DNA of 64,000 nucleotides from Candidatus Fermentibacteraceae bacterium (GTDB lineage Bacteria > Fermentibacterota > Fermentibacteria > Fermentibacterales > JCC-6): assembly GCA_016744855.1 (NCBI GenBank), contig JADGDO010000004.1, positions 35,006 to 99,005 on the forward strand. The letters run 5' to 3'. The notes beneath the pieces were generated by a model. The model had not been told where the DNA came from and did no database searches. It saw only the letters and a list, made by a program, of their open reading frames with translations. The position numbers were made by a program, and so were the translations under genes. Numbering within the stretch: the stretch's first letter is position 1; each line of letters starts with the position of its first letter. Positions 50,145 to 59,285 of the stretch are shown here, piece after piece.

Positions 50145-51860
50145 CTACCTGAGTACGGATACCCGTTCCGTTTCCATAGAATTACCGTGTCTGAGAACTA
50201 CGAAATAAGTTCCAGAGGACAGGTCGTTCCCGAATTCAACAGAATTAAATCCCTGCTGAGCCTCACCTGAGAAGAGAGTTTCAACTCTGCGTCCTGTCAT
50301 ATCGATAATTGAAAGGTCAGCATGGCCGGATGATGGCAGGTTGAATGTAACTGCTGAACCTGCTACCAATGGGTTACTGCCGATTGTCAGCTCTGGTGAA
50401 GTGAAGTTTTCAGTTTCTTCTATACCAGAACTGTAAGTAATTTCGTATTCAAATTCTGCAGTAAAAGATGTTTCAGCCATGAATGCCGGGAAGAAAACTG
50501 CGTAATCGTAACCGGTTGTTGGGACTGCAACTGTTTTGTCACCGGTTGTTGGGTCGCATTCATACCAGTTGAATTCAAAGCTGCTGCCGTTGTAGATAAA
50601 AGCACCAAGGTTCCAGTCGAAGTTGTTCCTACCGTCAAACTCTATCTGAACATAACCGTCCTGATAGTCTGTCAGATCTACTCGTATCCAAGTAATTCCA
50701 AGAGTCTGCATATGATAGGTAGGGTGGGCAGCGTGGTAGTCTTCTGAATATGGAAGGGTAGTAATTCTATTCCATGGAAGAACTATTGCATCAGTGATAC
50801 CTGCTCCTGTAAGCTCATCGTCAAACAGATTGAAGCTTGCGTTATACAGTGATCCGACGAAATATCTCCAAACACCGTATTCCATGAAACCTTTTTCCAG
50901 TGAGCTTCCATGTGAGATAAACATTTCATCCTGTGCGTCCATCATATTGGCACCAGCGCCTTCGGCACAGTTTTCCCATACCTCGCGAACGGCGGTCTCA
51001 TCGAACATAAGACTCATCATTCTAGGCCAGAACATTCCACCGTACCAGTAAGGATTAGCTGAATCAATTCCGAGCCATGGTTTTCTCATAGCTCCACCAC
51101 CGTAGTACCCTTTCCAGTCATTAACATCGTCGTAGACCATGTCTTCCATCCATACGGCACAGTTTTCCATGAACCAGGTGGGTTCCTGCCAGTCATATGA
51201 ACTCTGAATGGCATGCTGAAATTCATGGGCAGCAGTTACCTGATTCAGAGCGGTTCCTTGAGTATTGCTTATAACAATATGGCTTGCACTTGAAGCGTGG
51301 GTGGAGTCCGCTGGCTTGTATTCACCACCGCTGGAGCAGTATCCGCAAATACCAGTGCCAGCGTTTTTGATGTAGATGTCATAAAGATTGTCTCCACCAG
51401 CACCATTATCTGATGGTGGAACAAAGTAACCCATTGTCTCACATTCAGTAACCCAGGAATTGTCGCAATAAGCCGCAATGTTGTTTGCATAGGTCAGAGA
51501 GCTTGCATCAGTTCCCGTGGTTGTATAATGAATTCTGAAATGACCCCCCGGAGAGGCAAAGTTTTGCGGGGTTCCAGAGAGGCTTGGACGATTAACAAGA
51601 GCCATAATTTCCTCGAGGGCTTCTTCTGAAACCTGGTCGCTCAGAAGAACTGCTTCATGAAGCGCAGGGGAGCCGCTCTTCACAGTCTCTGTTCCAAGAG
51701 TGTAGTGAGTTGGAAGTTTTTCTGGACTCATAACACTGTAAACAAAATACAGTGCTCTCTGGTCTACCGAAATATCCTGATCGTTATTTATCCGCTCGAA
51801 AACCGTATCAGCAAAAACGCTGACTGTTAGTACCATCAATAAAACAAGAGCAGTTTTCAT
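50145..51860 (-). CDS. Secreted HEXXH metalloprotease with T9SS-type C-terminal sorting domain
   Basis: A 571-residue exported protein (signal MKTALVLLMVLTVSVFA). The middle holds a zinc-protease motif AAHEFQHAIQSSYDW (HEFQH at 212-216) followed by EPTWFMENCAVWMED, where a downstream glutamate would be the third ligand. The fold resembles the MXAN_6640-type putative metalloproteases, from memory. Cysteines in GICGYCSSGGEY are shared in position with the paralogue. The last ~80 residues (TIGSNPLVAGSAVTFNLPSSG... DMTGRRVETL... LSSGTYFVVLRHG) are a Por-secretion type A sorting domain. The ATG has AGGAG upstream. The target substrate is unknown. It is a paralogue of the gene at 51913. Confidence 0.85.
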   Translation of the reverse strand: MKTALVLLMVLTVSVFADTVFERINNDQDISVDQRALYFVYSVMSPEKLPTHYTLGTETVKSGSPALHEAVLLSDQVSEEALEEIMALVNRPSLSGTPQNFASPGGHFRIHYTTTGTDASSLTYANNIAAYCDNSWVTECETMGYFVPPSDNGAGGDNLYDIYIKNAGTGICGYCSSGGEYKPADSTHASSASHIVISNTQGTALNQVTAAHEFQHAIQSSYDWQEPTWFMENCAVWMEDMVYDDVNDWKGYYGGGAMRKPWLGIDSANPYWYGGMFWPRMMSLMFDETAVREVWENCAEGAGANMMDAQDEMFISHGSSLEKGFMEYGVWRYFVGSLYNASFNLFDDELTGAGITDAIVLPWNRITTLPYSEDYHAAHPTYHMQTLGITWIRVDLTDYQDGYVQIEFDGRNNFDWNLGAFIYNGSSFEFNWYECDPTTGDKTVAVPTTGYDYAVFFPAFMAETSFTAEFEYEITYSSGIEETENFTSPELTIGSNPLVAGSAVTFNLPSSGHADLSIIDMTGRRVETLFSGEAQQGFNSVEFGNDLSSGTYFVVLRHGNSMETERVSVLR

Positions 51861-51877
51861 TTATTCTCCTAAACAGG

Positions 51878-51900
51878 AACGGGCGGCAGTGCCGCCCGTT
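51878..51900. terminator. Strong hairpin between the two metalloprotease genes
   Basis: A 10-bp perfect stem aacgggcggc / gccgcccgtt with a 3-nt loop agt. The T tract after it on the minus strand is weak (TTCCTGTTT). It sits between the stop at 51913 and the Shine-Dalgarno of the gene at 51860. It may partly terminate, or protect the upstream mRNA 3' end. Confidence 0.6.
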
Positions 51901-51912
51901 TCATAATCAGTG

Positions 51913-53640
51913 TTAGTCAACTATTACAAATCTTGAGGAGCATCCTCCGTCCGGAGCAATAAGTCTGGCGAAATATGTTCCGTTACCCAGTTCATCTGCA
52001 TTGATCGAAATATCAGAGTTTCCGACTGGAAGTTCACCTGCGTGAGCGTTGTGAACAAGTCTTCCTGATACATCATAGATGTTGAGAGTTGAGAAGCCGG
52101 CAGTTGTAAGAGAAACAGTAATTGCAGAATTACCCGACATTGGATTGGTCATCGGGGTCAGTGCAAGAACTTCTGTGGATTCTCCTTCTTCAATTCCTGT
52201 AGCTTCTGAAAGCACAAACTCATAGGTTCCTTCGAAGGTAGAGATAGTGAAGTTCTGGATGACAAGAATAACGTCATCCCAGCCCTCGGCATCAAAGCTG
52301 AGGTTAATGGTGCTTTCTGGGTTGCTTATCTTGTGTGTGTAGTACGAATCTGTTCCATCATCTTTCGTACTGATTACACCGATTCCCCATTCCCAGTTAT
52401 CTCTTGCATCAAAATCAAAATTGAGCCAACCATCGTATTCAGCAACATCGATTGAAATCCAGACCATTCCGAGTGCTTCCGGGCCGTAGACGCTGTCGGT
52501 AAGTAGAATTGGAAGCTCATCCATTGTTACCCTGTTCCATGGCAGAACAAGTGCTCCGGGTGTCCAGAGGGAGGATTCCTCAATTTCATAATGCTCATCA
52601 TCGGCGAGAGCACCCGTGAACCAGCGCCAGCAGGCATAGTCCATCAGCCATGTTTCGAGATCTTTGCCGTAATACCTTGCAGTTCCGTCTATGGCACCGA
52701 GCATATTGGAGCCTACTGTGTCTGCACAGAGTTCCCATACCATTCTAACAGCGTCAGGACTTCCTGTGCTTACTTCCATAAACATCGGCCAAGGGGAACC
52801 GCCGTACCAGTACATTGCTGGACTGCGGATATCTCTCCAGGATTGTCTTATGGCATTCTCACCAGAGTGGAGGTATTGTGCATAACCGTTAGTGTCCCAA
52901 ACTTCGTTCTCGACCCATACAGCGCAGTTTTCTTTGAACCACGTAGGTTCTGCCGCTTCGTAACCTGCCTGTATACCATGCTGAAATTCGTGAGAAGTTG
53001 TTTCACGAAGATTCTCTATACCGTATCCGCTGACATCTTTGCTCATGGCTATGTGACTTGAGTAGTCAGCCTCGGGAGTGGTTGGGTCAGGGAATTCACC
53101 ACCGGTTGAACAGTAGCCCATAGTTCCGGGATTAAGGCTCAAAATATAAACATCGTATTTAGCGCTTCCACCCAGACCAAGGTCCGAAGGAGGAGCTTCA
53201 AAACCAAGATCATCAATTTCCACTGTCCATGAAAGTTCGAATGCGTCTTCGAGCTCATCAACATATGACTGATCCGTGGCGTTAACACCGGTGTCGGTCC
53301 AGTGAATTACAAAGTGTTCTGTTTCAGCCAAGTATTCAGGGCTGCCTACAACAGGTCTTGCCAGAAGCACATCCAGCTCTTCTTTGACAGGTGCTGAGCA
53401 GGAATCATAAAGACGTACAATCATATCAAAAGCAGCTGTGCCGCATGGTTCCTTCGTTGTACCGTCGATAAATTCTGATGGAACAGCACTGCTGTTGTGA
53501 ATGCTGTTGAAGAGGATGAATACAGCCTCGTCTGCTGTCAGAGCATCAGTATTAAGAGCCTGATCAACTCTTGTTGTTACAGCGTCTGCATTTGCAGAGA
53601 CTGCAAGAATCAATGTAAATACAAAAAAAAGTAAACGCAT
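51913..53640 (-). CDS. Secreted HEXXH metalloprotease with T9SS-type C-terminal sorting domain (paralogue)
   Basis: A 575-residue exported protein (signal MRLLFFVFTLILAVSANA). It has the same layout as the gene at 50145: HFVIHWTDTGVNATDQSYVDEL, MGYCSTGGEF, TSHEFQHGIQAGYEAAEPTWFKENCAVWVE (HEFQH 217-221), YWYGGSPWPMFMEV, and VLPWNRVTMDELP. The C-terminal sorting domain is LTPMTNPMSGNSAITVSL, IYDVSGRLVHNAH and GNGTYFARL. The two proteins share the core but differ in the N-terminal propeptide-like part. The ATG has GGGGGA upstream. It is transcribed before its paralogue, with a hairpin between. Confidence 0.85.
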   Translation of the reverse strand: MRLLFFVFTLILAVSANADAVTTRVDQALNTDALTADEAVFILFNSIHNSSAVPSEFIDGTTKEPCGTAAFDMIVRLYDSCSAPVKEELDVLLARPVVGSPEYLAETEHFVIHWTDTGVNATDQSYVDELEDAFELSWTVEIDDLGFEAPPSDLGLGGSAKYDVYILSLNPGTMGYCSTGGEFPDPTTPEADYSSHIAMSKDVSGYGIENLRETTSHEFQHGIQAGYEAAEPTWFKENCAVWVENEVWDTNGYAQYLHSGENAIRQSWRDIRSPAMYWYGGSPWPMFMEVSTGSPDAVRMVWELCADTVGSNMLGAIDGTARYYGKDLETWLMDYACWRWFTGALADDEHYEIEESSLWTPGALVLPWNRVTMDELPILLTDSVYGPEALGMVWISIDVAEYDGWLNFDFDARDNWEWGIGVISTKDDGTDSYYTHKISNPESTINLSFDAEGWDDVILVIQNFTISTFEGTYEFVLSEATGIEEGESTEVLALTPMTNPMSGNSAITVSLTTAGFSTLNIYDVSGRLVHNAHAGELPVGNSDISINADELGNGTYFARLIAPDGGCSSRFVIVD

Positions 53641-53830
53641 GAATCCCCCATTTCGTCATTCTGATAGATACAACAACCCTACCACCTAATCTAGAGTTTT
53701 TCTCCTTCTTTGTCCATAACATCTCCGAGGCGATTCAGTTCCGTTTTTAAAGGTTGCAGCTTACAATTGCTGTCAACATAGTAGGCTCAGTGATTCATTT
53801 TGTTTTATACCCTATTTGAAGGAGAATGCT
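53641..53830. other. Divergent intergenic region
   Basis: A 190-base gap between the minus-strand metalloproteases and the plus-strand beta-CASP gene. On the minus strand it holds a perfect TTGACA (plus 53771-53776), but no good -10 is at the right distance. On the plus strand, AAGGAG (53819-53824) serves the TTG at 53831. No ORF or hairpin was recognised. Confidence 0.5.
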
Positions 53831-55234
53831 TTGAAAGTTACATTCTACGGAGCTGCAAAGGCTGTTACGGGTTCACAACACCTTTTAGAGGTCGCAGGGA
53901 AGAGGATTCTACTGGACTGCGGGTTGAGCCAGGGAAGGCGAAATGATAGTGAGAGATTGAATAGGGAATACGGTTATGAACCTGCTTCATTGGATGCAGT
54001 TATCCTATCCCACGCTCATATAGATCATTCCGGCAAACTTCCCGGACTCGTTAAGAATGGTTTTAAGGGAATGATATTCTCCACGGGTGCATCCAGAGAT
54101 CTCGCGGCCATAATGCTTCCTGATTCTGCTCACATTCAACAGGCTGATGCTGAGTACCTGAATAAAAAGAGAGCCAAACAAGGGTTGGAACCCATTCAAC
54201 CTCTCTATGATCTCGAGGATGCTCTTTCCGCTATAGAAAAATTTGTTTCCATACCATATGATCTTTCCTTCCCTATCTACCCTGGAATAACTTTACGCTT
54301 TCTTGAAGCGGGACACATTCTCGGCAGTGCTCAGGTAGAGCTGACCATCGAAGAGAACGGAAAGAAACGCACTCTGCTCTTCACTGGAGACCTCGGGCGT
54401 TTTGACAGACCAATTCTTCGCGATCCAGATCTTTCCTCCAGACCCGATTTTCTTATTACTGAAAGTACCTATGGAGGCCGGAATCATGAAGCTCAGGAGA
54501 AATCTCTCTTAGACCTGGAACAGGTTGTAAAACGAACTGCACGACGTGGGGGAAAAGTTGTTATTCCAGCATTTAGTGTTGGAAGAACCCAGGAAGTGCT
54601 TTATTTCCTAAATCTTCTTTTTGTTGCAGGAAGATTGCCAGATATTCCTGTATATGTAGATTCTCCTCTCTCCTTTAACGCAACCGAAGTGTTTAAACTG
54701 CACCCTGAGGTATATGATAAAGAGCTCCGTGATCTGCTTTACGCAGGACACAGCCCATTCCAGTTCAACAACCTTCATTTTGTGCAGAATGTACAGGAAT
54801 CAAAAGCTATCAATTTTGCTAAAGAACCAATGATAATTATCTCAGCTTCAGGCATGTGCGAGAACGGCAGAATAAGGCATCACCTTAAAAACAACATCAC
54901 AGATCCAAGAGCCACTATTGTGCTTGTAGGCTTTATGGCTGAGCATACCCTTGGCCGCAAGATTTCTGAGCGGAGAGACACTGTGAACATATTCGGTGTG
55001 CCATATGCAACTAAAGCAGAGGTCGTCGACATTGACGGATTCAGTGCACATGCAGATTCAGATGCTCTGATGAGGTTTTTCCGGGCGATTGGCGAAAATG
55101 TGAAACAGGTGGCTGTTGTTCACGGTGAAGAAAAATCCGCTGAAGCTCTTGCTAAACTGATACGTGCGGAGAGCAATGCAGAAGTTTCCATACCGGCTCC
55201 AGGGGAATCTATTTCGATTAATGGAACAATATAG
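53831..55234 (+). CDS. Beta-CASP metallo-beta-lactamase RNA hydrolase (CPSF/YSH1-like)
   Basis: A 467-residue zinc-dependent RNase-like protein. The MBL domain is FYGAAKAVTGSQHLLEVAGKRILLDCGLSQGRR, then LSHAHIDHSGKLPGLVKNGF (HxHxDH), GHILGSAQVEL, LLFTGDLGRFDRPIL and TESTYGGRNH. The beta-CASP part follows, with GGKVVIPAFSVGRTQEVLYFL, VYVDSPLSFNATEVF, IISASGMCENGRIRHHL, VGFMAEHTLGRKI and the final FSAHADSDALMRF. It likely cleaves RNA. The start is TTG 53831 with AAGGAG six bases upstream; the track's TTG at 53816 overlaps that Shine-Dalgarno. It probably stands alone ahead of the barrel-protein/kds-lpt genes, 57 bases upstream of the next. Confidence 0.92.
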   Translation: MKVTFYGAAKAVTGSQHLLEVAGKRILLDCGLSQGRRNDSERLNREYGYEPASLDAVILSHAHIDHSGKLPGLVKNGFKGMIFSTGASRDLAAIMLPDSAHIQQADAEYLNKKRAKQGLEPIQPLYDLEDALSAIEKFVSIPYDLSFPIYPGITLRFLEAGHILGSAQVELTIEENGKKRTLLFTGDLGRFDRPILRDPDLSSRPDFLITESTYGGRNHEAQEKSLLDLEQVVKRTARRGGKVVIPAFSVGRTQEVLYFLNLLFVAGRLPDIPVYVDSPLSFNATEVFKLHPEVYDKELRDLLYAGHSPFQFNNLHFVQNVQESKAINFAKEPMIIISASGMCENGRIRHHLKNNITDPRATIVLVGFMAEHTLGRKISERRDTVNIFGVPYATKAEVVDIDGFSAHADSDALMRFFRAIGENVKQVAVVHGEEKSAEALAKLIRAESNAEVSIPAPGESISINGTI

Positions 55235-55291
55235 ACGAGCTTGATTATATTTGAGGTATGAATTAACACGTCTCAATAAATCTGGAGTGAC

Positions 55292-56383
55292 TTGATGATA
55301 ATTTTGAATTTTCTGCTTGCTTCTCTAATTTCCGTTACCGGTTTTTCACCGGAATTTCAACCACCATCATGTGGTATTGGTGCTGAGACTGCCGGTGGAG
55401 GCGTCAGGGCTTTTTCAATGGGTGGTGTAAGCGCAGGGCTTGCAGATTCGAATATGGTTTCAGGATCTAATCCTGCAGCTTCAGCATGGGCAGTTAATAC
55501 CGGACTTGCCTGGGGTACAAAAGTTAGAGAGACAAATGACCTCAGTTGGTCAGGTGCATCTTCTTTCCCAGAGGTTTCAATGGTATTTCCGCTTCCTCTT
55601 GATCTGCAATTCTCTGCTCTGATGAGTAGTCGTTCCAGAATCAATATAGAGGATACTATCACTTTCATTGGTGGATCAGGAACAGAGAAGTGGACCGGTA
55701 GTTCCGGTGAATCTTATCTTGGTTTTACTTCAAGGGTCTCTGAACATCTAGCTTTCTCTCTCGGGGGAAAGTGTTTTTTCGGGTCCGCAATGGGTGATGC
55801 AGTTACAGCTCCCACCATTCCAGGTCAGGAGATCTCCCTTGGTAGATCCTTCAGAGATGATCTTTCGTTTTCGCCATCCTGGGGTCCTGTGTTCGGGGCA
55901 TTTATGAATACCCGGTATTTTTCCGCAGGCATGTCTATTGTAACTGACAGATCCGGCGATCTGGATATTAGTCGCGAATACCTGGATGACACTTCCGCAG
56001 AAACTACTGTCAGATATTCTGTACCTGGTGAATTCTCAGCTGGAGTATCGTCACAGGTTCACCCAAGGATTCTTGTGGGCTTAGACTTTTTCGCCAGAAA
56101 AGCTCTTACTATTCTTGAGCAAACTACCGACGAGGGTAGTTATTTAGCCTCAGGTATCGAGATAAATCCCGGTTACGGATTCCGACTTAGGGGCGGTTTC
56201 AGAGCAATGGATGGTTTATGGAGAGATGGTGCATCCAGATACTCTGGTGGTATTGGTTATCTTATCTCGGGTGGCAGGGCTTCTTTTGATATAGGGGCAA
56301 GCTATGAGACCTGGGGTGTGGACGAATCCGAAACAGTCGTTTTCGCTTCAATACGGACGTCAGAGAATTGGCTGGGACGGTAG
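55292..56383 (+). CDS. Outer-membrane beta-barrel-like protein (PorV/FadL-like)
   Basis: A 363-residue exported protein with signal MIILNFLLASLISVTG. The mature N-terminus has the motif GGGVRAFSMGGVSAGLADSNMVSGSNPAASAW, resembling the G-R-A-x-x-M-G-x-x-x-A-x-x-x-D-x-x-x-x-x-x-N-P-A opening of PorV/UPF0164/FadL-type barrels. Alternating beta-strand segments (AFSLGGKCFFGSAMG, YFSAGMSIVTD, GEFSAGVSSQVHPRILVGLDFFAR, GYGFRLRGGFRAM) run to the C-terminus. It could be a T9SS-linked or lipid-transport barrel; function is not proven. The start is TTG 55292 or ATG 55295, with GGAG upstream. It overlaps kdsB by 16 bases, so it may be the first gene of the kds-lpt operon. Confidence 0.75.
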   Translation: MMIILNFLLASLISVTGFSPEFQPPSCGIGAETAGGGVRAFSMGGVSAGLADSNMVSGSNPAASAWAVNTGLAWGTKVRETNDLSWSGASSFPEVSMVFPLPLDLQFSALMSSRSRINIEDTITFIGGSGTEKWTGSSGESYLGFTSRVSEHLAFSLGGKCFFGSAMGDAVTAPTIPGQEISLGRSFRDDLSFSPSWGPVFGAFMNTRYFSAGMSIVTDRSGDLDISREYLDDTSAETTVRYSVPGEFSAGVSSQVHPRILVGLDFFARKALTILEQTTDEGSYLASGIEINPGYGFRLRGGFRAMDGLWRDGASRYSGGIGYLISGGRASFDIGASYETWGVDESETVVFASIRTSENWLGR

Positions 56384-57075
56384 TTGTAGTACCTGCCAGG
56401 ATGGAGTCTACCCGGCTTCCGGGTAAACCTCTGGCGGACATCTGCGGTCGACCCATGATTCTCAGGGTTCTTGACGGTGCTGCCGGAGCAAACCCTGATC
56501 GTCTCGTTGTTGCAACAGATTCAGAAGAAATAAAAGCGGTAGTTGCTGCTGCCGGATATGAGGCAGTTATCACCGGTCCCTGCGAAAGCGGTACCCAGCG
56601 AGTTTACAAGGCATGGAAAGCTCTGGGTTGTCCAGGCGAACGAATTATTAATCTCCAGGGGGATGAACCGTTCGTGCAGCCGGGCTGGGTCGAAGCGCTC
56701 ACCAGCCAGGAAATGTTGCCCGAATCGGTCGTAACTCTGGCTAAGAAAGTTCCAGCTGACGTTGGAGAAGATCCATCTGTTGTGAAAGTTGTTACGAATT
56801 CCACAGGGGAAGCTCTTTATTTTTCGAGAAGTATTATTCCCTGGGGAGCTTCTTTTATTCTACACCATCTAGGAGTATACTCTTTTACTCCTGAAAGCCT
56901 TTCGCTTTGTGCCTGTTCTCCCCCCGGAAAGCTATCTCTTCAGGAAAAGCTGGAGCAGCTTGGATGGATGGAGAATGGGATTAAAATCAAGGTTATACCA
57001 GGTGATTGGCACGCAATGGGTGTTGACACACAAGAGGATCTGGAGGAGGCTCGGAAATGGTTCAGAAATTATTAG
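56368..57075 (+). CDS. kdsB: 3-deoxy-manno-octulosonate cytidylyltransferase
   Basis: Activates KDO with CTP to CMP-KDO for lipid A core synthesis. Its 235 residues are close to, and slightly shorter than, E. coli KdsB (248). Motifs are VVVVPARMESTRLPGKPLADICGRPMI (nucleotide-binding), VVATDSEEI, TGPCESGTQRVYKAW, IINLQGDEPFVQP, YFSRSIIPWG, LGVYSFTPESL and the final DTQEDLEEAR. The start TTG at 56368 overlaps the barrel gene by 16 bases. It is followed by kdsA with a 19-base overlap. The GTQRV block, where E. coli has GTERL, is a minor variation. Confidence 0.94.
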   Translation: MAGTVVVVPARMESTRLPGKPLADICGRPMILRVLDGAAGANPDRLVVATDSEEIKAVVAAAGYEAVITGPCESGTQRVYKAWKALGCPGERIINLQGDEPFVQPGWVEALTSQEMLPESVVTLAKKVPADVGEDPSVVKVVTNSTGEALYFSRSIIPWGASFILHHLGVYSFTPESLSLCACSPPGKLSLQEKLEQLGWMENGIKIKVIPGDWHAMGVDTQEDLEEARKWFRNY

Positions 57076-57860
57076 ATTCATCCCTTCCCTTATTTATTCT
57101 GGGACCCTGCGGAATTGAATCCGAAGAACTTGTTTTTACGACTGCAAAATTTGTTGATACCCTTAGAAAAAAGTATGAGGGCAGGGCTGTTTTTGTTTTC
57201 AAAAGCTCTTTCCTCAAGGACAATAGAACATCTGAAGGATCCTGGTCTGGCCCTGGAATTGAAGAGGGGCTTAGAATCCTTGAAGAAGCGGGAAATTCTT
57301 TCCAGCTTCCCTTGATTACTGATATTCACGTTGCTGCTCATGCTGCACCCGTGGCAGAGATTTGTGATATGCTTCAAATACCTGCTTTCCTCTGCCGACA
57401 GACTTCTTTACTGGAGGCAGCAGGGCAGACAGGCATTCCTGTGAATGTAAAAAAAGGGCAATTCATGGCTCCTGAGAACATGAAGGGAGCTGTCGACAAG
57501 CTTATTGCATCCGGCTGTCCTTCCACTTTCCTTACTGAACGGGGCAGTTTTTTCGGTTATGGAGACCTTGTTGTAGACATGCGGTCGCTGACAGTAATGA
57601 AAGGACTCTGCGACGGAGTCATCATGGACCTCACTCATTCACTTCAGAAGCCCGGAGCTGCAGGTAAATTTACTGGCGGGGATAGAACATTTGCCCTCCA
57701 GATGGCTCGAGCGGCAGCAGCATGGGGAATCAAAGGTATGTTTATTGAAGCCCATCCCAAACCGGAAGAGGCTTTAAGCGACAGCGCTGTCATGCTTGAT
57801 TTTTGTGAGGCGGAAGCAGTACTCGAAGCAGCTCTAAATCACTGGGAAGGGAGTTCCTGA
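57057..57860 (+). CDS. kdsA: 3-deoxy-8-phosphooctulonate synthase
   Basis: Condenses arabinose-5-P with phosphoenolpyruvate to KDO-8-P. The 267-residue TIM barrel shows FILGPCGIESEELVF, FKSSFLKDNRTSEGSWSGPGIEEGLRIL (K-x-S-F-x-K-A-N-R-S block with D instead of A), TDIHVAAHAAPVAEICDMLQIPAFLCRQTSLLEAAG, VNVKKGQFMAPENM, TERGSFFGYGDLVVDMRSL, TGGDRTFALQMARAA and FIEAHPKPEEALSD. The cysteine in LGPCGIE suggests the metal-dependent class, which is an inference. Overlaps tie it to kdsB and kdsC. Confidence 0.96.
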   Translation: MVQKLLDSSLPLFILGPCGIESEELVFTTAKFVDTLRKKYEGRAVFVFKSSFLKDNRTSEGSWSGPGIEEGLRILEEAGNSFQLPLITDIHVAAHAAPVAEICDMLQIPAFLCRQTSLLEAAGQTGIPVNVKKGQFMAPENMKGAVDKLIASGCPSTFLTERGSFFGYGDLVVDMRSLTVMKGLCDGVIMDLTHSLQKPGAAGKFTGGDRTFALQMARAAAAWGIKGMFIEAHPKPEEALSDSAVMLDFCEAEAVLEAALNHWEGSS

Positions 57861-58336
57861 TGAAATTCACTGATATCAGACTTTTAGCTGTTGATGTAGA
57901 TGGTACTTTAACTGATGGAAAACTCTTTTACGGTCCAAATGGTGTTTCACAGGCTTTTAATTCCAAAGATGGTGCTGGAATAATGAAACTTATTGAAAAA
58001 GGGGTTGATGTTGCCTTCGTATCTTTCCGCGACTTCAGCTGCACAAGAAGAAGAGCTTCTGATCTGGGAGTGAAACTTCTTTGCCTCGGGAGCCTGGATA
58101 AGGCTGCATCAGTAAAGGGACTTGCCGAACACCTGAATATTCCCCTCTCATCTGTTCTGTTCATGGGCGACGATAGCAAAGATATTCCTGCAATGGAAAT
58201 TGCCGGTAAATCTGCCTGTCCTCGCGACGCATCCGAAGATGTCAGAGATCTCTGTTCGGTTGTAGCAGATTGTGAAGGCGGTTATGGAGCGGTTAGAGAG
58301 ATTGCTGAAATGATCCTGGAGGATTTGAGTGAGTAG
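57860..58336 (+). CDS. kdsC: 3-deoxy-D-manno-octulosonate 8-phosphate phosphatase
   Basis: HAD phosphatase removing phosphate from KDO-8-P. The 158-residue tetrameric C0-type HAD protein shows LLAVDVDGTLTDGKLFYGPNG (DxDGT), FNSKDGAGIMKLIEKGVDVAFVSFRD (motif II, where S-G becomes SF), and VLFMGDDSKDIPAMEIAGKSACPRDA (motif III/IV). The usual motif II S/T-G-R is VSFRD here, a mild deviation. Starting one base into kdsA's stop and overlapping kdsD, it is in a complete KDO operon. Confidence 0.93.
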   Translation: MKFTDIRLLAVDVDGTLTDGKLFYGPNGVSQAFNSKDGAGIMKLIEKGVDVAFVSFRDFSCTRRRASDLGVKLLCLGSLDKAASVKGLAEHLNIPLSSVLFMGDDSKDIPAMEIAGKSACPRDASEDVRDLCSVVADCEGGYGAVREIAEMILEDLSE

Positions 58337-59285
58337 CATTTTTGAGGAAGCAGAGCGTGTCTTTGAAATAGAGGTCAAATGGTTGAACTCTATGCTTCCT
58401 TTAAATAGGAGTTCGTTTCCTGCAGCAGTTGAGCTGCTTAATAGATCAAAGGGAAAACTGATTATTTGTGGCATGGGAAAATCAGGTCTTGTAGCCAGAA
58501 AAATCGCTGCAACCATGACCAGTACTGGAACGCCTTCCTACTTTCTTCACCCTGCAGAGGGTATTCACGGCGATGCTGGTATTCTCGCAAGAGGTGATAC
58601 CGCTCTTGTTTTATCTAAAAGTGGCGATACCGCAGAAATTGCAGCACTTCTACCCGTTTTGGGTAGCCTAAACATTCCTGTAGTGGCAATGGTTTCAAAT
58701 GAAAACTCTCTTCTCGGAAGATTTGCCGATGTTGTGCTCAAGCTTCCCGGATTCAAGGAAGCCTGCCCCTATAATCTTGCTCCCACTGCTAGCACAACTG
58801 CCATGATGACCATGGGGGATGCACTGGCTATGGCTATGCTTAAGCTTTCCGGATTTACCCCAGAGGACTTTGCAGAAGTTCACCCCGGAGGATCTCTGGG
58901 AAAAAAACTTCTTATGAGAGTGTCAGACCTTATGACTTCAGAGAATCTACCGCTTCTTTCTCCTGAAAGCCCTCTTACGGCCGCCATTGAGATGATGACG
59001 GAGCATCGTGGTTTGTGCATTGCTACAGACACAGAAAGCCGTCTTGCAGGGATATTTGTCTACGGCGACCTGGGACGACTGATGAGAGACAATATCAGTG
59101 TTTCCGGTCTTTCTCTGAAAGATGTTATGATAAAAAACCCTGCAGTAACGCAGGCTGATGAGCTTCTTGCACTAGCGGTTCAGTCAATGGAGGCCAGGGG
59201 AATAACATCTCTTGTCGTTGTAAATGAAAATTCAATTCCCTTAGGCATTGTTTATCTTCATGATGCACTGGCTCTTGGATTCTGA
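58329..59285 (+). CDS. kdsD: Arabinose-5-phosphate isomerase
   Basis: Interconverts ribulose-5-P and arabinose-5-P, the first KDO step. The 318 residues hold a SIS domain (LIICGMGKSGLVARKIAATMTSTGTPSYFLHPAEGIHGDAG, LVLSKSGDTAEIAALLP, LAPTASTTAMMTMGDALAMAML) followed by FAEVHPGGSLGKKLLMRVSDLM and two CBS domains (about 200-318). The GTG start lies inside the kdsC 3' end. With kdsA, B and C adjacent, the whole CMP-KDO route is here. Confidence 0.96.
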   Translation: MSSIFEEAERVFEIEVKWLNSMLPLNRSSFPAAVELLNRSKGKLIICGMGKSGLVARKIAATMTSTGTPSYFLHPAEGIHGDAGILARGDTALVLSKSGDTAEIAALLPVLGSLNIPVVAMVSNENSLLGRFADVVLKLPGFKEACPYNLAPTASTTAMMTMGDALAMAMLKLSGFTPEDFAEVHPGGSLGKKLLMRVSDLMTSENLPLLSPESPLTAAIEMMTEHRGLCIATDTESRLAGIFVYGDLGRLMRDNISVSGLSLKDVMIKNPAVTQADELLALAVQSMEARGITSLVVVNENSIPLGIVYLHDALALGF

